A DNA stretch of 33,524 nt from Rikenellaceae bacterium. Its GTDB lineage: Bacteria > Bacteroidota > Bacteroidia > Bacteroidales > UBA932. Both the position numbers and the translations under genes were made by a program. Below the pieces are notes generated by a model. That model was not told the DNA's origin. It saw nothing but the letters and a program-made list of their open reading frames with translations, and searched no databases. Positions 8,519 to 16,802 of this stretch are shown piece by piece. Every line of letters begins with the position of its first letter. Position 1 is the first letter of the stretch. Where the stretch lies: positions 1 to 33,524 of the forward strand of contig CAAGIG010000058.1 in the NCBI GenBank assembly GCA_900769885.1, read 5' to 3'.

Positions 8519-11500
8519 ATGTTTAAAAATATACTTAAGAAACCTGTTCTGGCGACAGTTATTTCAATACTGATTGTCATCGCCGGAGGCTTGGGGCTTC
8601 TTTCTTTGCCAATCACAACTTACCCCGACATCGCCCCTCCTATGGTACAGGTAAGTACCAATTATACAGGTGCAAATGCTGAGGTTGTCCTTAAAAGTGT
8701 GATTGCTCCATTGGAAGAGCAAATCAATGGTGTGGAGGGGATGACCTATATCACATCTACTGCAAGTAATGACGGAAATGCCCAAATCAAAGTCTATTTC
8801 GAATTAGGATACGACCCCGATATGGCCGCCGTCAATGTTCAGAACCGCGTTTCGGCAGCGAGCAGCAAATTGCCATCGGCTGTAACCACATACGGTGTTA
8901 CTACAGAGAAGATGCAGAATACTATTCTGCTGATGGTTTCATTTTTCTCAGAAAATCCCGACTACGACGAGGTCTTTGTTGAAAACTATGTCAGAATCAA
9001 CATTTTACCCGAACTACAACGTGTTAATGGTGTAGGTCGTGTAAATGTATTCGGTGCAGGCGACTACTCTATGAAGGTCTGGATGGATCCAGATAAAATG
9101 GCTGCATTAAACCTTATTCCATCAGATATCGCAGCTGCAATCCAGGAACAAAATATCGAGGCTGCGCCCGGCAAATTCGGGCAGGACAGCAAAAGTGCCT
9201 TCGAATATACCATAAGATATAAAGGTAAATTCATAGAACCTTCCGAGTACGAAAACATCGTTATCAAAGCATATTCCGACGGACGTATTCTAAAATTAAA
9301 AGATGTTGCAAGAATCGAACTTGATGCTTTCAATACATCTACATTCAATTCCTCAAAAGGTTATCCGGGAACAGCCCTCAGTATCTATCAGATGGCAGGA
9401 TCCAACGCAAAAGAGGTTATTGAAAACGTAATTGCAACATTGGAAAAAGCTCAGAAAGATTTTCCCGAAGGGATCAAATGGGCATCCCCATACAACACCA
9501 ATATATTCCTGAATGCCTCAATTCATCAAGTGCTGAAGACCCTTTTTGAAGCATTCCTGCTGGTATTTTTGGTGGTGCTGGTTTTCCTTCAGGATTTGAA
9601 ATCGACCATTATTCCCAGTATTTCAGCGGTAGTGGCACTTGTCGGTGCATTTTTCTGCCTGCAGATGTTCGGATTCTCTATAAATATGCTGACCCTCTTC
9701 GCAATGGTGCTGGCCATCGGTATTGTGGTCGATGATGCCATTGTGGTGGTGGAGGCTGTCCACGCAAAACTTCAGGCAGGTGAAAAAAGCTCATATAAAG
9801 CGACTTCAGATGCAATGGGAGAAATCTCAGGAGCGATTATTTCTATCTCGCTGGTAATGTCGGCAGTATTTGTTCCTGTCAGCTTTATGGGTGGTCCTAC
9901 AGGAGTATTCTACAAACAATTTGCTTTGACTCTCGCCTCAGCAGTTATTTTGTCAGCACTGAATGCATTGACACTCAGTCCCGTACTCTGCGCAATGATG
10001 ATTAAACCTCATCACGGGGAGAAAAAAGGGCTGATAAACAGAATGGCTGTAGCATTCAATACTGCATTTGACACAGTTACCGAGAAATACTCTTCCGTTC
10101 TGAAATTGTTCTCAAAGAGACAGATAATCCCTGTCGGAATTCTTTGCGCATTTGCAATTACTCTGGTATTTCTGATGAAATCAACCCCCACTGCATTTAT
10201 CCCGGATGAGGACCAGGGAATTCTGATGGCTGACGTTTCTCTTCCTGCAGGTGCTTCGTTGGACAGGACCAAACAGGTTTTAGCACAGATAGACAGCATT
10301 TGCGGCGAGATACCTCAAATTAAAGAGAGAATGAGTGTTGCCGGAACAAGTCTTATTTCCGGTGTAAACGGTGGTGCTTACGGTCTTCTGGTTATGTCGC
10401 TGGTAGACTGGGAAGAGAGGGAGGGTATTACAGTAAAAGATGTAATCGCAGAACTCAAAAAGAGAACCGCTTCCATTATGGATGGAAATATCATATTCTT
10501 CATTCCTCCTACCGTTCCCGGCTTTGGTGCTTCATCGGGATTTGAAGTGCAACTTATGGACAAAACCGGTGGAAGCCTTGAAAAATTCTACGAGGTACAG
10601 CAGGATTTCCTAAAAGAACTTTCAGAATGTCCTGAAATTATGTATGCTACAACTTCATTCAACATCAATTATCCTCAATATGAATTTGATGTAAATGTAG
10701 ACAGATGCAAACTTGCAGGAGTGGCTGTCAGCGATGTATTCAGCACACTGCAATCATATTTGGGAAGTTCCATTGTATCTGATTTCAACAGATTTACCAA
10801 ATACTACAGGGTAATGATCCAGGCGGCACCAGAGTTCAGGGATGACCTCCTTTCAATCAACTCCATCAAGGTGAGAAACTCCAATGGAGATATGGTCCCT
10901 GTCAGCACCCTTGTAGACTTCAGACGTGTCTATGGCCCTGAATCATTGAACAGATTCAATCTGTTTACCGCAAGTACCATCACAGGTTCACCAAACGCAG
11001 GTTACTCTTCCGGAGATGCTATTGCAGCAATCAGAGAAGTGGGAGACAATCTTCCTGTCGGATATGGCTATGACTTCACAGGGATGACTCGCGAAGAGAT
11101 CAGTTCATCAGGGGAACAAGGTTTGATTTTCCTTTTGTGCTTTATCTTTGTGTACCTGATTCTGTCTGCACAATACAACAGCTATATCCTCCCCTGGTCG
11201 GTAATGTTGCCCCTTGCTATCGGTATTGGTGGTATCTTCATCTTTATCAATATGTTCGGTATCGACAACAATATTTATGTACAAGTGGCAATGATTATGC
11301 TTATAGGTTTGCTGGCTAAGAATGGTATTCTGATTGTAGAGTTTGCAAAACAAAGGCACGAAAACGGAATGTCCGTCACAGAGGCGGCAATCGATGGGGC
11401 TAAAGCGAGACTTCGTCCGATTCTGATGACCTCTTTTGCATTCATTTTCGGTATGATACCCCTTTGTATGGAAACCGGAGCCGGCGCTGTAGGTAATGTT

Positions 11501-11629
11501 TCCATCGGTATTTCTGCTGCCGGTGGTATGCTTATTGGAACCCTGTTCGGAGTACTCGTTATTCCGAGTATGTATATAATTTTCCAACGTTTAGATGAAA
11601 AGATAGGAGGTTCAAAATGCGAAAATTAA
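8519..11629 (+). CDS. RND multidrug efflux inner-membrane transporter (AcrB/MexB, HAE-1 type)
   Basis: 1036 aa, typical for the hydrophobe/amphiphile efflux family; a proton antiporter that extrudes drugs, bile salts or similar amphiphiles. Seen: the N-terminal helix starting MFKNILKKPVLATVISILIV, a large porter loop, the TM4 proton-relay aspartates Asp405/Asp406 in GIVVDDAIVVVEA, the FIPDEDQG segment opening the second half, and Lys934 in LLAKNGILIVEFAK. The catalytic set looks intact. The outer-membrane factor gene begins 13 bases before this one ends. Substrate range cannot be read from sequence. Confidence 0.97.
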   Translation: MFKNILKKPVLATVISILIVIAGGLGLLSLPITTYPDIAPPMVQVSTNYTGANAEVVLKSVIAPLEEQINGVEGMTYITSTASNDGNAQIKVYFELGYDPDMAAVNVQNRVSAASSKLPSAVTTYGVTTEKMQNTILLMVSFFSENPDYDEVFVENYVRINILPELQRVNGVGRVNVFGAGDYSMKVWMDPDKMAALNLIPSDIAAAIQEQNIEAAPGKFGQDSKSAFEYTIRYKGKFIEPSEYENIVIKAYSDGRILKLKDVARIELDAFNTSTFNSSKGYPGTALSIYQMAGSNAKEVIENVIATLEKAQKDFPEGIKWASPYNTNIFLNASIHQVLKTLFEAFLLVFLVVLVFLQDLKSTIIPSISAVVALVGAFFCLQMFGFSINMLTLFAMVLAIGIVVDDAIVVVEAVHAKLQAGEKSSYKATSDAMGEISGAIISISLVMSAVFVPVSFMGGPTGVFYKQFALTLASAVILSALNALTLSPVLCAMMIKPHHGEKKGLINRMAVAFNTAFDTVTEKYSSVLKLFSKRQIIPVGILCAFAITLVFLMKSTPTAFIPDEDQGILMADVSLPAGASLDRTKQVLAQIDSICGEIPQIKERMSVAGTSLISGVNGGAYGLLVMSLVDWEEREGITVKDVIAELKKRTASIMDGNIIFFIPPTVPGFGASSGFEVQLMDKTGGSLEKFYEVQQDFLKELSECPEIMYATTSFNINYPQYEFDVNVDRCKLAGVAVSDVFSTLQSYLGSSIVSDFNRFTKYYRVMIQAAPEFRDDLLSINSIKVRNSNGDMVPVSTLVDFRRVYGPESLNRFNLFTASTITGSPNAGYSSGDAIAAIREVGDNLPVGYGYDFTGMTREEISSSGEQGLIFLLCFIFVYLILSAQYNSYILPWSVMLPLAIGIGGIFIFINMFGIDNNIYVQVAMIMLIGLLAKNGILIVEFAKQRHENGMSVTEAAIDGAKARLRPILMTSFAFIFGMIPLCMETGAGAVGNVSIGISAAGGMLIGTLFGVLVIPSMYIIFQRLDEKIGGSKCEN

Positions 11630-13008
11630 TTATTCTGGCCATACTGGCCACAGTACTCGGTTCGTGTGCTGTAAAATACGAAAGGCCTCAAATTGAGACA
11701 GATAACCTTTACAGGAATGGTTCTGCAGAGGATACTTTGTTCGATGTTGCAAAAATCGACTGGAAAGATTTCTATAAAGATACTCTGTTGTGCAAGCTCA
11801 TAGACTCAGCTCTTGCCAACAACTACGATATGGAGATTGCATACAAGAGAATCGAGCAGCAAAGGTCCTATTTCAAAAAGAGCAAATGGAGCCTTGCCCC
11901 TACTGCAAGTGCTTCAGCCAATGCTTCATACGGAAAAGCAGACCTGGCAAATCCTCAAAGTCCCTATTTCTCTGTAGGTATTTCAGCATCGTGGGAAATA
12001 GATATTTGGGGAAAACTGACTAAAGCCAAAAGGGCCCAATTCCAGCAGCTCCTTGCTCAGGAAAACACCAGGAATGCAATTCAGACAGAATTGATTGCAA
12101 CTATCGCAAAGTATTATTTCCAACTGATTGCTCTCGATGCTCAAAAGGGTTTCATATTGGAGACAATCACAAATAGGGAAAACTACCTTGCGACAGTCAA
12201 AGAGATGAAAGAGTCTGCTCAGGTAAATGAGGTGGCTGTGCTTCAAGCACAATCGCAACTACTTACTGCACAGACATATATCCCGACTATTAACCAGACA
12301 ATCAGTGAAATTGAAAATAATATTTGTTATCTTATAGGAGAGGCTCCTGGCCCTATTCAAAGAAGAGCAGTTTCCAAGTTGTCTGAGATTAATTTTCCTA
12401 AGGCATTTACCGGAATCCCCGCAAATCTCCTTAGAAACCGTCCCGACATCATTGCTGCAGAGAATACTCTCCAAAGCAAATTGCACTCATACAATTCTGC
12501 TGTGGCGGCAATGTACCCTTCATTGACCTTGTCTGGCAACATCTCCACAGATGCTACTCAGATTAACCAATGGTTCAATCTCCCATCTTCGCTGATTTGG
12601 GGTGTGGTCGGAGGTTTGACCCAGCCGATTTTTAACGGTAGGGCACTCAGAACACAGAAAGAGGTGGCGAAGAAAGAATATGAAATTGCAATAATCGAGT
12701 TCAAAGAGAGCATTTTGAATGCAGGAATGGAGGTATCCAACACTCTCTCTGCTTTGAACAATAATTCACAGAAAGCAGATTTGCTCTACAAACAATTTAC
12801 TGTTCTGGACAAAGCATACGAATATTCATATCTGCTGTTTGTTAACGGATACGCCACCTACCTAGATGTTCTCACAGCACAAGAAGGTGTATTCGATGCA
12901 CAACTTTCATATATCCAGTGCCTCAACGATGTGATAAACAATCATATCGACTTATATAGGGCATTGGGAGGCGGATGGAACAAACCTGAAAACAATAACA
13001 ACAAATAA
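11617..13008 (+). CDS. Outer-membrane efflux lipoprotein (OprM/NodT type)
   Basis: 463 aa TolC-family outer-membrane channel. Lipobox LGSC with Cys17 predicts a lipid anchor in the outer membrane, as in OprM. Two homologous halves are seen: long helices rich in Ala/Gln, the NLLRNRPDIIAAENTLQS segment and GGLTQPIFNGRALRTQ, both conserved in NodT-type factors. It overlaps the pump gene by 13 bases in another frame, consistent with coupled translation. It completes a full tripartite pump in one operon. Confidence 0.95.
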   Translation: MRKLIILAILATVLGSCAVKYERPQIETDNLYRNGSAEDTLFDVAKIDWKDFYKDTLLCKLIDSALANNYDMEIAYKRIEQQRSYFKKSKWSLAPTASASANASYGKADLANPQSPYFSVGISASWEIDIWGKLTKAKRAQFQQLLAQENTRNAIQTELIATIAKYYFQLIALDAQKGFILETITNRENYLATVKEMKESAQVNEVAVLQAQSQLLTAQTYIPTINQTISEIENNICYLIGEAPGPIQRRAVSKLSEINFPKAFTGIPANLLRNRPDIIAAENTLQSKLHSYNSAVAAMYPSLTLSGNISTDATQINQWFNLPSSLIWGVVGGLTQPIFNGRALRTQKEVAKKEYEIAIIEFKESILNAGMEVSNTLSALNNNSQKADLLYKQFTVLDKAYEYSYLLFVNGYATYLDVLTAQEGVFDAQLSYIQCLNDVINNHIDLYRALGGGWNKPENNNNK

Positions 13009-13016
13009 GGGAGAAA

Positions 13017-13586
13017 ATGACAGTACAGGAGGCTATTGCCAAAAACAGAAGCTACAGAAGATTTTATCAGGAAGAACAAATCTCCACTGAGGATTTGCGC
13101 ACAATAGTCAATGCAGCGAGACTCTCCCCCAGCGGAAAAAATGTCCAACCGTTGAAATACTATATCTGCAACGATGTTGAGATGAATGAGGAGATATTCC
13201 AGACCCTTGGCTGGGCGGGCTATCTGACTGAATGGCCGGGTCCCGAACCTGGTGAAAGACCTTCTGCATATATCATTCAGATACTTGACAAAAACATTGC
13301 TCCGGGATATATCTGTGACGATGGTATTACAGCCCAAAGTATGATGCTACAGGCAGTTGAGTTAGGTTATGGAGGATGTATCATCGCGACTGTCAAAAGG
13401 GAAAAGTTGGGACAAATAATCTCATTACCCGAAAATATGCACATTATCCAGGTCCTCGCCCTGGGGAAACCAAAAGAGGTGGTGGTAATCGATGATATGG
13501 TAAATGGAGATTACAAATACTGGAGGGAGGAAGATGGCACACATCACGTCCCTAAAAGACCATTGGACGAGATTATTCTGAAATAG
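13017..13586 (+). CDS. Nitroreductase-family FMN oxidoreductase
   Basis: 189 aa. The family uses FMN and NAD(P)H to reduce nitro compounds, quinones or related electrophiles. Seen: NRSYRRF (9-15) that binds FMN phosphate, SPSGKNVQPLKYYI (active-site loop), and GITAQSMMLQAVELGYGGCII, the conserved second FMN segment. It lies 8 bases after the outer-membrane factor and 4 bases before the sugar dehydrogenase. Its place behind an efflux pump suggests a detoxification partner, but the real substrate is unknown. Confidence 0.9.
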   Translation: MTVQEAIAKNRSYRRFYQEEQISTEDLRTIVNAARLSPSGKNVQPLKYYICNDVEMNEEIFQTLGWAGYLTEWPGPEPGERPSAYIIQILDKNIAPGYICDDGITAQSMMLQAVELGYGGCIIATVKREKLGQIISLPENMHIIQVLALGKPKEVVVIDDMVNGDYKYWREEDGTHHVPKRPLDEIILK

Positions 13587-13590
13587 AGAG

Positions 13591-14868
13591 ATGGAAAAAA
13601 GTTATAAAATAGGTATTATAGGATTGGGATATGTAGGGTTTCCTTTGGCCTGCCTTTTTGCAAAAAAATACCCTGTAGTCGCATTTGACATTAACACATC
13701 GAGAGTTAAGGCTCTTCAGAGTGGAGAAGATTCGACTTTGGAGGTAAGCAGCGAGAGGATTGCTGCAGCGCTTCAAAACGGGATGTTGTGTACAGACAGA
13801 GTGGAAGACCTTAAAAATTGCAACATCTACATTGTAACCGTTCCCACCCCTGTAAATGAAAACAATTATCCCGACCTGAGACCTTTGGAAAAGGCGAGTG
13901 AAACAGTCGGTTCTGTTATTTCAGAGGGAGACATCGTTATATACGAATCAACTGTTTATCCCGGTGTTACAGAAGAGGTTTGCGCCCCGATTATTGAAAA
14001 AGTTTCGGGCAAGAAACTGAATGTTGACTTCTTCCTGGGATACTCTCCCGAGAGGATTAACCCCGGAGACAAGGAGCATACCGTTGAGAAAATCAAGAAG
14101 ATAACTTCAGGTTCTACAGAGGAAACCGCCCAAATAGTCGATTCTCTGTACAACTCTGTTCTCGACAATGGGACATTCAAAGCTTCTTCCATCAAAGTTG
14201 CAGAGGCGGCAAAAATCATTGAAAACTCACAAAGAGATGTAAACATTGCATTTATGAACGAGGTGGCAATGATTATGAATGCCCTCGGTATCGATACAAA
14301 CGATGTTCTCGAAGCTGCCGGAACAAAATGGAATTTCCTTCCATTCAAGCCGGGTCTGGTCGGAGGGCACTGTATTAGTGTGGATCCTTACTACCTTATT
14401 CAAAAGGCACAATTTCACGGGATTCTTCCCAGAATTATGACCGAATCGAGAAGGGTAAACGATGCAATGGGTTCATATGTAGCATCCAGAGTTGTTTTCA
14501 ATATGAATCAACGTGGAATCATTGTCAAAAACTCCAAAATTCTGATTCTCGGATTTACGTTCAAAGAGAATTGCCCCGACATTAGAAACACCAAGGTGAT
14601 AAATATCTACCAGTCCCTTTCTTCATACACCGACAATATAGATATTTACGACCCCTGGGTAGAGACTGAAGATGCTGAAAAGGAATACGGAGTTAAAATT
14701 ATCAGAGAATTTGATAATATTGGAGATAAAAAATACGATGCTGTAGTTTTGTGTGTCGCCCACTCAGAATTCAAAGTAATTAACTTGAAATCAATTACTT
14801 ATGAAAACAGCACAATCTACGATGTCAAAAGTGCTTTTGACCGGAACATAGTAACGCAAAGATTATAA
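13591..14868 (+). CDS. Nucleotide-sugar dehydrogenase (UDP-HexNAc 6-dehydrogenase, TviB/WbpA type)
   Basis: 425 aa. Oxidises C6 of a UDP-N-acetylhexosamine to the uronic acid using two NAD+, supplying acidic sugars for capsule or O-antigen. Seen: Rossmann motif GLGYVG (11-16), the central GYSPERINPGDKEHT segment typical of the WbpA/TviB branch, and the catalytic Cys261 in GGHCISVDPYYL; the C-terminal UDP-binding domain has GFTFKENCPDIRNTK. It is the last gene of the efflux operon, with no other polysaccharide genes next to it on this strand. UDP-GlcNAc versus UDP-GalNAc cannot be settled here. Confidence 0.93.
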   Translation: MEKSYKIGIIGLGYVGFPLACLFAKKYPVVAFDINTSRVKALQSGEDSTLEVSSERIAAALQNGMLCTDRVEDLKNCNIYIVTVPTPVNENNYPDLRPLEKASETVGSVISEGDIVIYESTVYPGVTEEVCAPIIEKVSGKKLNVDFFLGYSPERINPGDKEHTVEKIKKITSGSTEETAQIVDSLYNSVLDNGTFKASSIKVAEAAKIIENSQRDVNIAFMNEVAMIMNALGIDTNDVLEAAGTKWNFLPFKPGLVGGHCISVDPYYLIQKAQFHGILPRIMTESRRVNDAMGSYVASRVVFNMNQRGIIVKNSKILILGFTFKENCPDIRNTKVINIYQSLSSYTDNIDIYDPWVETEDAEKEYGVKIIREFDNIGDKKYDAVVLCVAHSEFKVINLKSITYENSTIYDVKSAFDRNIVTQRL

Positions 14869-14886
14869 TTCCAAATGGACAAATTT

Positions 14887-14903
14887 TTGGCACACTATTT
14901 GGA
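14887..14903 (+). promoter_or_regulatory. Sigma-54-type -24/-12 element of RNA A
   Basis: The sequence TTGGCACACTATTTGGA keeps GG at 14889-14890 and, after exactly ten bases, GG at 14901-14902; the RpoN consensus is TGGCAC-N5-TTGC. The -12 dinucleotide is GG instead of GC, so this copy is weaker than its counterpart at 23973. It begins 18 bases behind the sugar-dehydrogenase stop codon, and the predicted start of transcription is near 14913. Confidence 0.55.
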
Positions 14904-14912
14904 CTTTGTTTA

Positions 14913-14998
14913 GGAAAGATAGTTTTTTCATAGGTTAATGTTTAGGTTAATATGGTAAATGGGGCACAGCCGCGAGGTTATGCCCCTATTTATTTTTA
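14913..14998 (+). ncRNA. Predicted trans-acting small RNA A (tandem TAGGTTAA family)
   Basis: A stretch of about 85 nt with no credible reading frame, bounded by a sigma-54-type promoter and a strong terminator. Its unpaired 5' part holds GATAGTTTTTTCA followed by two TAGGTTAA copies (14931-14938 and 14943-14950), 12 nt apart. The same core, in the same order, occurs in RNA B at 24033-24057. The reverse complement of the core reads TTAACCTATGAAAAAA, a plausible Bacteroidota translation start, so base pairing at start codons is the proposed mode of action. It lies in the 3' untranslated region of the efflux operon and could also be cut from that long mRNA. The start point is estimated from promoter spacing. 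Confidence 0.6.
14961..14998 (+). terminator. Terminator of RNA A and of the efflux operon
   Basis: GGGGCA (14961-14966) pairs with TGCCCC (14981-14986); after a C/A mismatch the helix continues AGCC/GGTT around a GCGA tetraloop of the GNRA class. TATTTATTTTTAT follows. It would end both RNA A and read-through from the sugar-dehydrogenase gene. Confidence 0.85.
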
Positions 14999-15026
14999 TC
15001 TCCTAAAGCAGTCTCGGAAATACCTG

Positions 15027-15818
15027 CTAAAGCATCCTGGAGAGTTGGGAGTACCTGTTGCGTGAGACAGGAATGACAATACCCGGAATATCGAGTTCTG
15101 CCGAATACATATCGCTGGGATCCTTTCTCAAGGCAACTATTCTGGATGGATTGACATAGTATGAACGCTGACACCTGTAGAGACTGAAACTCTCAGCCAA
15201 AGGGGCAAGAGAGGCCATTGTGGTACGAAGGGTATAACTCTTTACCTTATCTCCATCCACATAATTTATAACCACATAATTCTCATCTGCTTTAACATAT
15301 AAGATAGCATCCTTCAGGATAACAATTTTCACCTGACCGCTCTTATCTGTAAATTTAATCGAATCTCTCGCCCTGAGTGCGGGATTGCTAAGAGAGACGA
15401 TTGTTATCACCGCTGTAATACCTGCATAAGGGACACACAGTATCAAAAAAGTATATTGGCAAGAGAGTGCCAGATGCCAGAAATAAGAACCGTCGTCACT
15501 CATCAGGGTCAAATAGAGGGCAATGAAGAAAGTCATCGCGACGAGCTCAAACACAATCCATCCGATAAACTGCCACCAGTTATTACAGATATACTTACGC
15601 AAAAGAAAATAGACAGTGCGGGATATTAATAGAAAAACAAGAATTATACACATCATCATCGTCACATTGAAAACAAATAATGAGCGCCCCATATCAAGAG
15701 CTGCAGGGTTTTCAAATGGACGGTAAACACCCATAATTATAAAAAAGAGAACCGGTGTCAGGAAGATATACCACAACTGCGTGATATACTTTTTCATTGT
15801 TTCAGGAAAGCTGTTCAT
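15027..15818 (-). CDS. Membrane-anchored LytTR DNA-binding regulator
   Basis: 263 aa. The first 145 residues hold four hydrophobic segments (about 12-32, 44-66, 82-104, 117-142), and the rest is a LytTR domain: IKFTDKSGQVKIVILKDAILYVKADENYV, then the conserved FSLYRCQRSYYVNPSRIVALRK stretch near residues 215-236 is broken here only for description. LytTR domains bind direct repeats upstream of target genes; no receiver domain is present, so the membrane part is the likely sensor or anchor. Met8 (start at 15797) is an alternative start. It converges with RNA A and diverges from the NRPS-like cassette, which makes that cassette a reasonable target, though this is inference. Confidence 0.88.
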   Translation of the reverse strand: MNSFPETMKKYITQLWYIFLTPVLFFIIMGVYRPFENPAALDMGRSLFVFNVTMMMCIILVFLLISRTVYFLLRKYICNNWWQFIGWIVFELVAMTFFIALYLTLMSDDGSYFWHLALSCQYTFLILCVPYAGITAVITIVSLSNPALRARDSIKFTDKSGQVKIVILKDAILYVKADENYVVINYVDGDKVKSYTLRTTMASLAPLAESFSLYRCQRSYYVNPSRIVALRKDPSDMYSAELDIPGIVIPVSRNRYSQLSRML

Positions 15819-15874
15819 AAGTGTGACGGAATTTATATTATCTGTATTTGGTCACTTTACCATTATTTTCGTCA

Positions 15875-15882
15875 CAAATATA
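15875..15882 (-). promoter_or_regulatory. Bacteroidota -7 box for the LytTR gene
   Basis: Minus-strand TATATTTG, exact match to TAnnTTTG, 57 bases from the predicted ATG. Two GTGAC copies on the minus strand (15875-15871 and 15855-15851), 20 bases apart, lie at and just after the expected start of transcription. Confidence 0.6.
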
Positions 15883-15943
15883 GTGTTTTTACCATACAAA
15901 CGTGTTGTTCATCAAATCTTTAATCACAAATATTGCGATTTGA

Positions 15944-15951
15944 TAACTTTG
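15944..15951 (+). promoter_or_regulatory. Bacteroidota -7 box for the NRPS-like cassette
   Basis: TAACTTTG fits TAnnTTTG. Transcription should begin near 15958, which rules out the in-frame ATG at 15933 and favours the ATG at 15975, giving a leader of about 17 nt. No clear -33 TTTG is seen, so activation by a regulator is possible. Confidence 0.6.
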
Positions 15952-15974
15952 TTGGGAAAATTTGGGACAAAAAT

Positions 15975-16802
15975 ATGGTAATTTTGATTCTGGCCATAAT
16001 GTTACAATTGGCCGACATTGACAAAACATTCAAATACGATTGCGACTACAACAAATGCAAAGAAGAGCTGGAGGAACTTTTACCATCCGCATCTTCCCCT
16101 AAAGAAAAAAGTGAAATCCTTTGGAGACTCTCACGCGTGGAACTTATGTTGGGAGAAGAGGCCAAAGAGACAGAATTGAAAAGAAAACATTTCAATGCCG
16201 GAATAGCTTGGGCAGAAATGGGTATAAAGGAAGACCCGAACAATGTAGAGTGCTACGCCTGGCATTGCGCCAATGTAGGAAGAGAGTGTCAGACACACTC
16301 ACTGATTGACCAAGCGGCTGCAGTCCCTGTTATGACAGAAGATTTGACAATTATTCTCGACAAACTCGGAGAGACAAATTGTTCACAGGCCTGGCAGGCC
16401 CTCTCCGAAATGTATTACCACCACCCTTTCAAATCGGACAAAAGTGCTGTAAACTTTGCAAGAAAGGCTGCAACCTGCATCCCCACTGACGAATTGAGAC
16501 TTTCCACATACATTCATCTTGCAGACCTTTTAAAAGAGAGAGGCTGGAGCAAAGAGAAAAGGGCATCCGAAGCAGCTTCAAACAAGAAGAGATTCAACAA
16601 AGCAAACCAGTCTGCTATTGAGAAATACTCATACTTCGATGGTTCAGATGAGATCCTCCCCTGGTGCGGAAAAACAGCTGCCGAGATATCTGACAAAGAA
16701 GAGGCCGATTCTCTAATCAAATATGCAAAGAAAAAATTTGCCCAAACCGAAAATCCTACCCCTATAGATATAAAAGACCATAATAAAATTCAGGAGAGAT
16801 AA
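15975..16802 (+). CDS. Helical-repeat (TPR-like) protein, first gene of the NRPS-like cassette
   Basis: About 275 aa from the ATG at 15975; a longer frame opens at 15933 but that ATG lies upstream of the predicted start of transcription. The N-terminus MVILILAIMLQLADID is hydrophobic and may be a short signal or membrane anchor. The rest is alpha-helical with paired helices such as FNAGIAWAEMGIKEDPNN (TPR-like), two more helix pairs around residues 120-200, and a Lys/Glu-rich tail. No catalytic motif is recognised. Its stop codon overlaps the next ATG (TAATG at 16800-16804), so it is coupled to the condensation-domain gene. A scaffold for the downstream carrier-protein system is possible but unproven. 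Confidence 0.75.
   Translation: MVILILAIMLQLADIDKTFKYDCDYNKCKEELEELLPSASSPKEKSEILWRLSRVELMLGEEAKETELKRKHFNAGIAWAEMGIKEDPNNVECYAWHCANVGRECQTHSLIDQAAAVPVMTEDLTIILDKLGETNCSQAWQALSEMYYHHPFKSDKSAVNFARKAATCIPTDELRLSTYIHLADLLKERGWSKEKRASEAASNKKRFNKANQSAIEKYSYFDGSDEILPWCGKTAAEISDKEEADSLIKYAKKKFAQTENPTPIDIKDHNKIQER

Noticed and set aside
11108..11587. 159-codon open frame on the minus strand inside the RND pump gene
   Set aside because: It is fully within a strongly conserved pump gene, has His/Asn/Thr-rich low-quality composition and no promoter.
15933..15974. Longer N-terminus for the helical-repeat protein
   Set aside because: It lies across and upstream of the TAACTTTG box, so it would not be transcribed, and it adds no recognisable signal.
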